NCBI GenBank assembly: GCA_947396885.1
Contig: OX377201.1
Coordinates: 64,330,983-64,394,982, forward strand
Origin: Heligmosomoides polygyrus polygyrus
Lineage: Eukaryota; Nematoda; Chromadorea; Rhabditida; Heligmosomidae
Direction of reading: 5' to 3'
DNA length: 64,000 nucleotides
Part shown: one piece after another, positions 62,650 through 64,000 of the stretch
Position numbering within the stretch: the first letter of the stretch is position 1
Layout of the letters: every line of letters begins with the position of its first letter
Translations under genes and position numbers: made by a program
The notes under the pieces: model-generated
Seen by the model: only the letters and a program-made list of their open reading frames with translations
The model's database searches: none
Told to the model about the DNA's origin: nothing

Positions 62650-62880
62650 CTCTTAGGCTGCTAACAATGCGCTCCATAGGATATATTGAACCTATCCTAG
62701 TCGGAAGACGGCATGCGGTGTCTTGCCTCTCCAATCCCCGCTTCTGAGTTTGCTTCAGAGCTTCAGCTACTGCCAAATGATACAATGGTACCCATGCGAA
62801 TTCAAAGCGTGGGTATCGTGTCGTGGGTGTTGAACGCAACTATAACATTGACTCTGCATCCTCCTAATCAGGGGTGTGCG
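62650..62880 (+). repeat. Dispersed repeat R, copy 2
   Basis: Matches 17210-17440 (GCTGCTAACA, GCATGCGGTGTCTTGCC, CTTCAGCTACTGCCA, TGAACGCAACTATAAC). Confidence 0.5.
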
Positions 62881-63575
62881 CTGAATTGCAGCCGGTAAAT
62901 TTTTACCGCATATTTTTTACGCGGAAATTCGCCGGTAAATTTCGGTAAATTCGGTCAATCCGTTTTTTTAAATTTAATATTTCCTCAGAAACAACTGGTT
63001 TCAAGCGGCGCTGATGTAATAAAACGTAAAGCTTTTCATCGAAACATCATCGCGTTCAGAAAAACCATATCATCTTCATTTTATCATGCATACGTCATCC
63101 TAAAGCAAACGACGCCCAGAAAGCAACGAGCATATATTGTGGATGCTTAATTGAAACTCTACAAAAACATTTCTGGAGCATCCGACATTGAATCGAATAT
63201 TGCTATTTTCTTTTGGATTAACATTCTAACTGCTTTTTGAAAATATCGCAATTATCGTTAAGCTGTACTTTGGAGCAAAGCCAGACACTTCAGAAAAACA
63301 ACGAGCGCAAATAGGGTCGGGGGGGGGGGGGGTCACCTTCTAAAACGTGTCACCAACCCAAAAACAAAGCGACACAACATACTGATAGCGAAACTGTGCC
63401 TCCACACAACGTCAGCGCATACGCCCAGTAGTAGACGAGGTGAGCTTTGATCGCCAGAACTTCCCCAGAGATTCACTTAGAATTCTCGCCTACACATTTG
63501 TAATCGGCGTTTCAAGCCTTGATCGGGAGGATGGCGTCATAACACCAGAAAATCCCACGTCCTTCCCGCCAAGCA
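62880..63575. other. Unassigned, with GGTAAATTT motifs and an 11-12 nt G run
   Basis: CCGGTAAATTT and CGGTAAATTCGG repeat irregularly at 62893-62962. A G homopolymer is at about 63320-63332. Confidence 0.4.
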
Positions 63576-63950
63576 ATGAAGAAGAATAAAAAGAAAATTC
63601 AAGTGCCGATCTTACCTAATCGGTTCCTCCGTTACTCGACCTTCGGGGAATACATGGACCCATCCGTTTTCGCCCAACATCTCCACACAAAAATCCATCC
63701 CCTTCTGATAAACTCCGTCTCCACGGACACAGGGCACACATCGACCAAGAGAGAAAAACCTAGAAATGAGATACGTCCAAATCTAGACTGGTGCGTAAAC
63801 TGCTCACGACAAGGCAGCATAGTGATTGTGGTTGCAGAAGATGTGGGAAAGCTCACACAGTATGCCACCGTTTTGAGAAGCAAATATTATGAGCAGCCAA
63901 TGTGTAGCGATGACGGTCAATATTCCTGCACATTTCCTGAGTCGATATAA
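63576..63950 (+). CDS. Unassigned 124-aa ORF
   Basis: An open frame from ATG 63576 ([20 protein letters not shown]) to TAA 63950 with [20 protein letters not shown] near the middle. The opposite strand is open for 83 codons as well. No signal peptide, TM helix or known motif is apparent. It could be an exon or a repeat-derived frame. Confidence 0.25.
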   Translation: MKKNKKKIQVPILPNRFLRYSTFGEYMDPSVFAQHLHTKIHPLLINSVSTDTGHTSTKREKPRNEIRPNLDWCVNCSRQGSIVIVVAEDVGKLTQYATVLRSKYYEQPMCSDDGQYSCTFPESI

Positions 63951-64000
63951 AAGCTGAACAGTACAATTAGAATGAGAGAGCTCACTAATTCAAACAGTTG

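Overview
The window reads as nuclear DNA of a multicellular eukaryote, most likely a nematode and probably a strongylid (hookworm-like) one. Genes are broken into exons by GT..AG introns. Polypyrimidine-AG acceptors abut start codons, which fits spliced-leader trans-splicing. The transposons (two RTE-type lineages, CR1-like elements, a Penelope-like element, mariner relics, short palindromic MITEs) look like those I associate with hookworm genomes. The organism call is an inference from family resemblance. No operons, rRNA genes or CRISPR arrays are visible.

Host genes are few. (1) A PEX2-type peroxin runs on the + strand from 56 to 11861. It has four proposed exons: N-terminal region, PGQ-motif exon, a tentative short exon, and a C-terminal exon with a complete C3HC4 RING. 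Its 9.3 kb first intron is full of transposon debris. (2) The last two exons of a tafazzin homologue (cardiolipin-remodelling transacylase) lie on the - strand at 57383-56991. Its earlier exons were not found and may lie beyond the right edge. (3) A 54-codon single-pass membrane micropeptide candidate lies on the - strand at 26068-25904, with a splice acceptor 4 nt before its ATG. A few other exon-like ORFs are listed at low confidence.

Layout: 1-12 kb, PEX2 and its repeat-laden intron. 12.4-21 kb, two RTE-1-like copies in opposite orientation, both with target-site duplications and both broken by GC-rich MITEs. 21-29 kb, relics, including a CR1-like RT split by a 1.25 kb TAA-TSD foldback element. 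29-32 kb, a second RTE family. 32-39 kb, CTG-flanked MITEs, hairpins and a GIY-YIG fragment of a Penelope-like element. 39-44.6 kb, a CR1-like element on the - strand between inverted arrays of ~21-bp repeats. 44.7-47.5 kb, a third RTE-1 copy. 48-56 kb, mostly unassigned, with a minisatellite, a composite duplicated patch and a gag zinc-knuckle relic. 57-64 kb, tafazzin exons, MITEs, and a three-level nest of DNA transposons.

Most unusual signals: tRNA-like modules inside several unrelated repeat families; near-perfect short-loop hairpins that look like template-switch footprints, one decipherable against paralogous RTE copies; a patch at 52250-52486 stitched from two sequences that occur elsewhere in the window with 100% identity; and MITE insertions whose TSDs can be checked against empty paralogous sites within the window.
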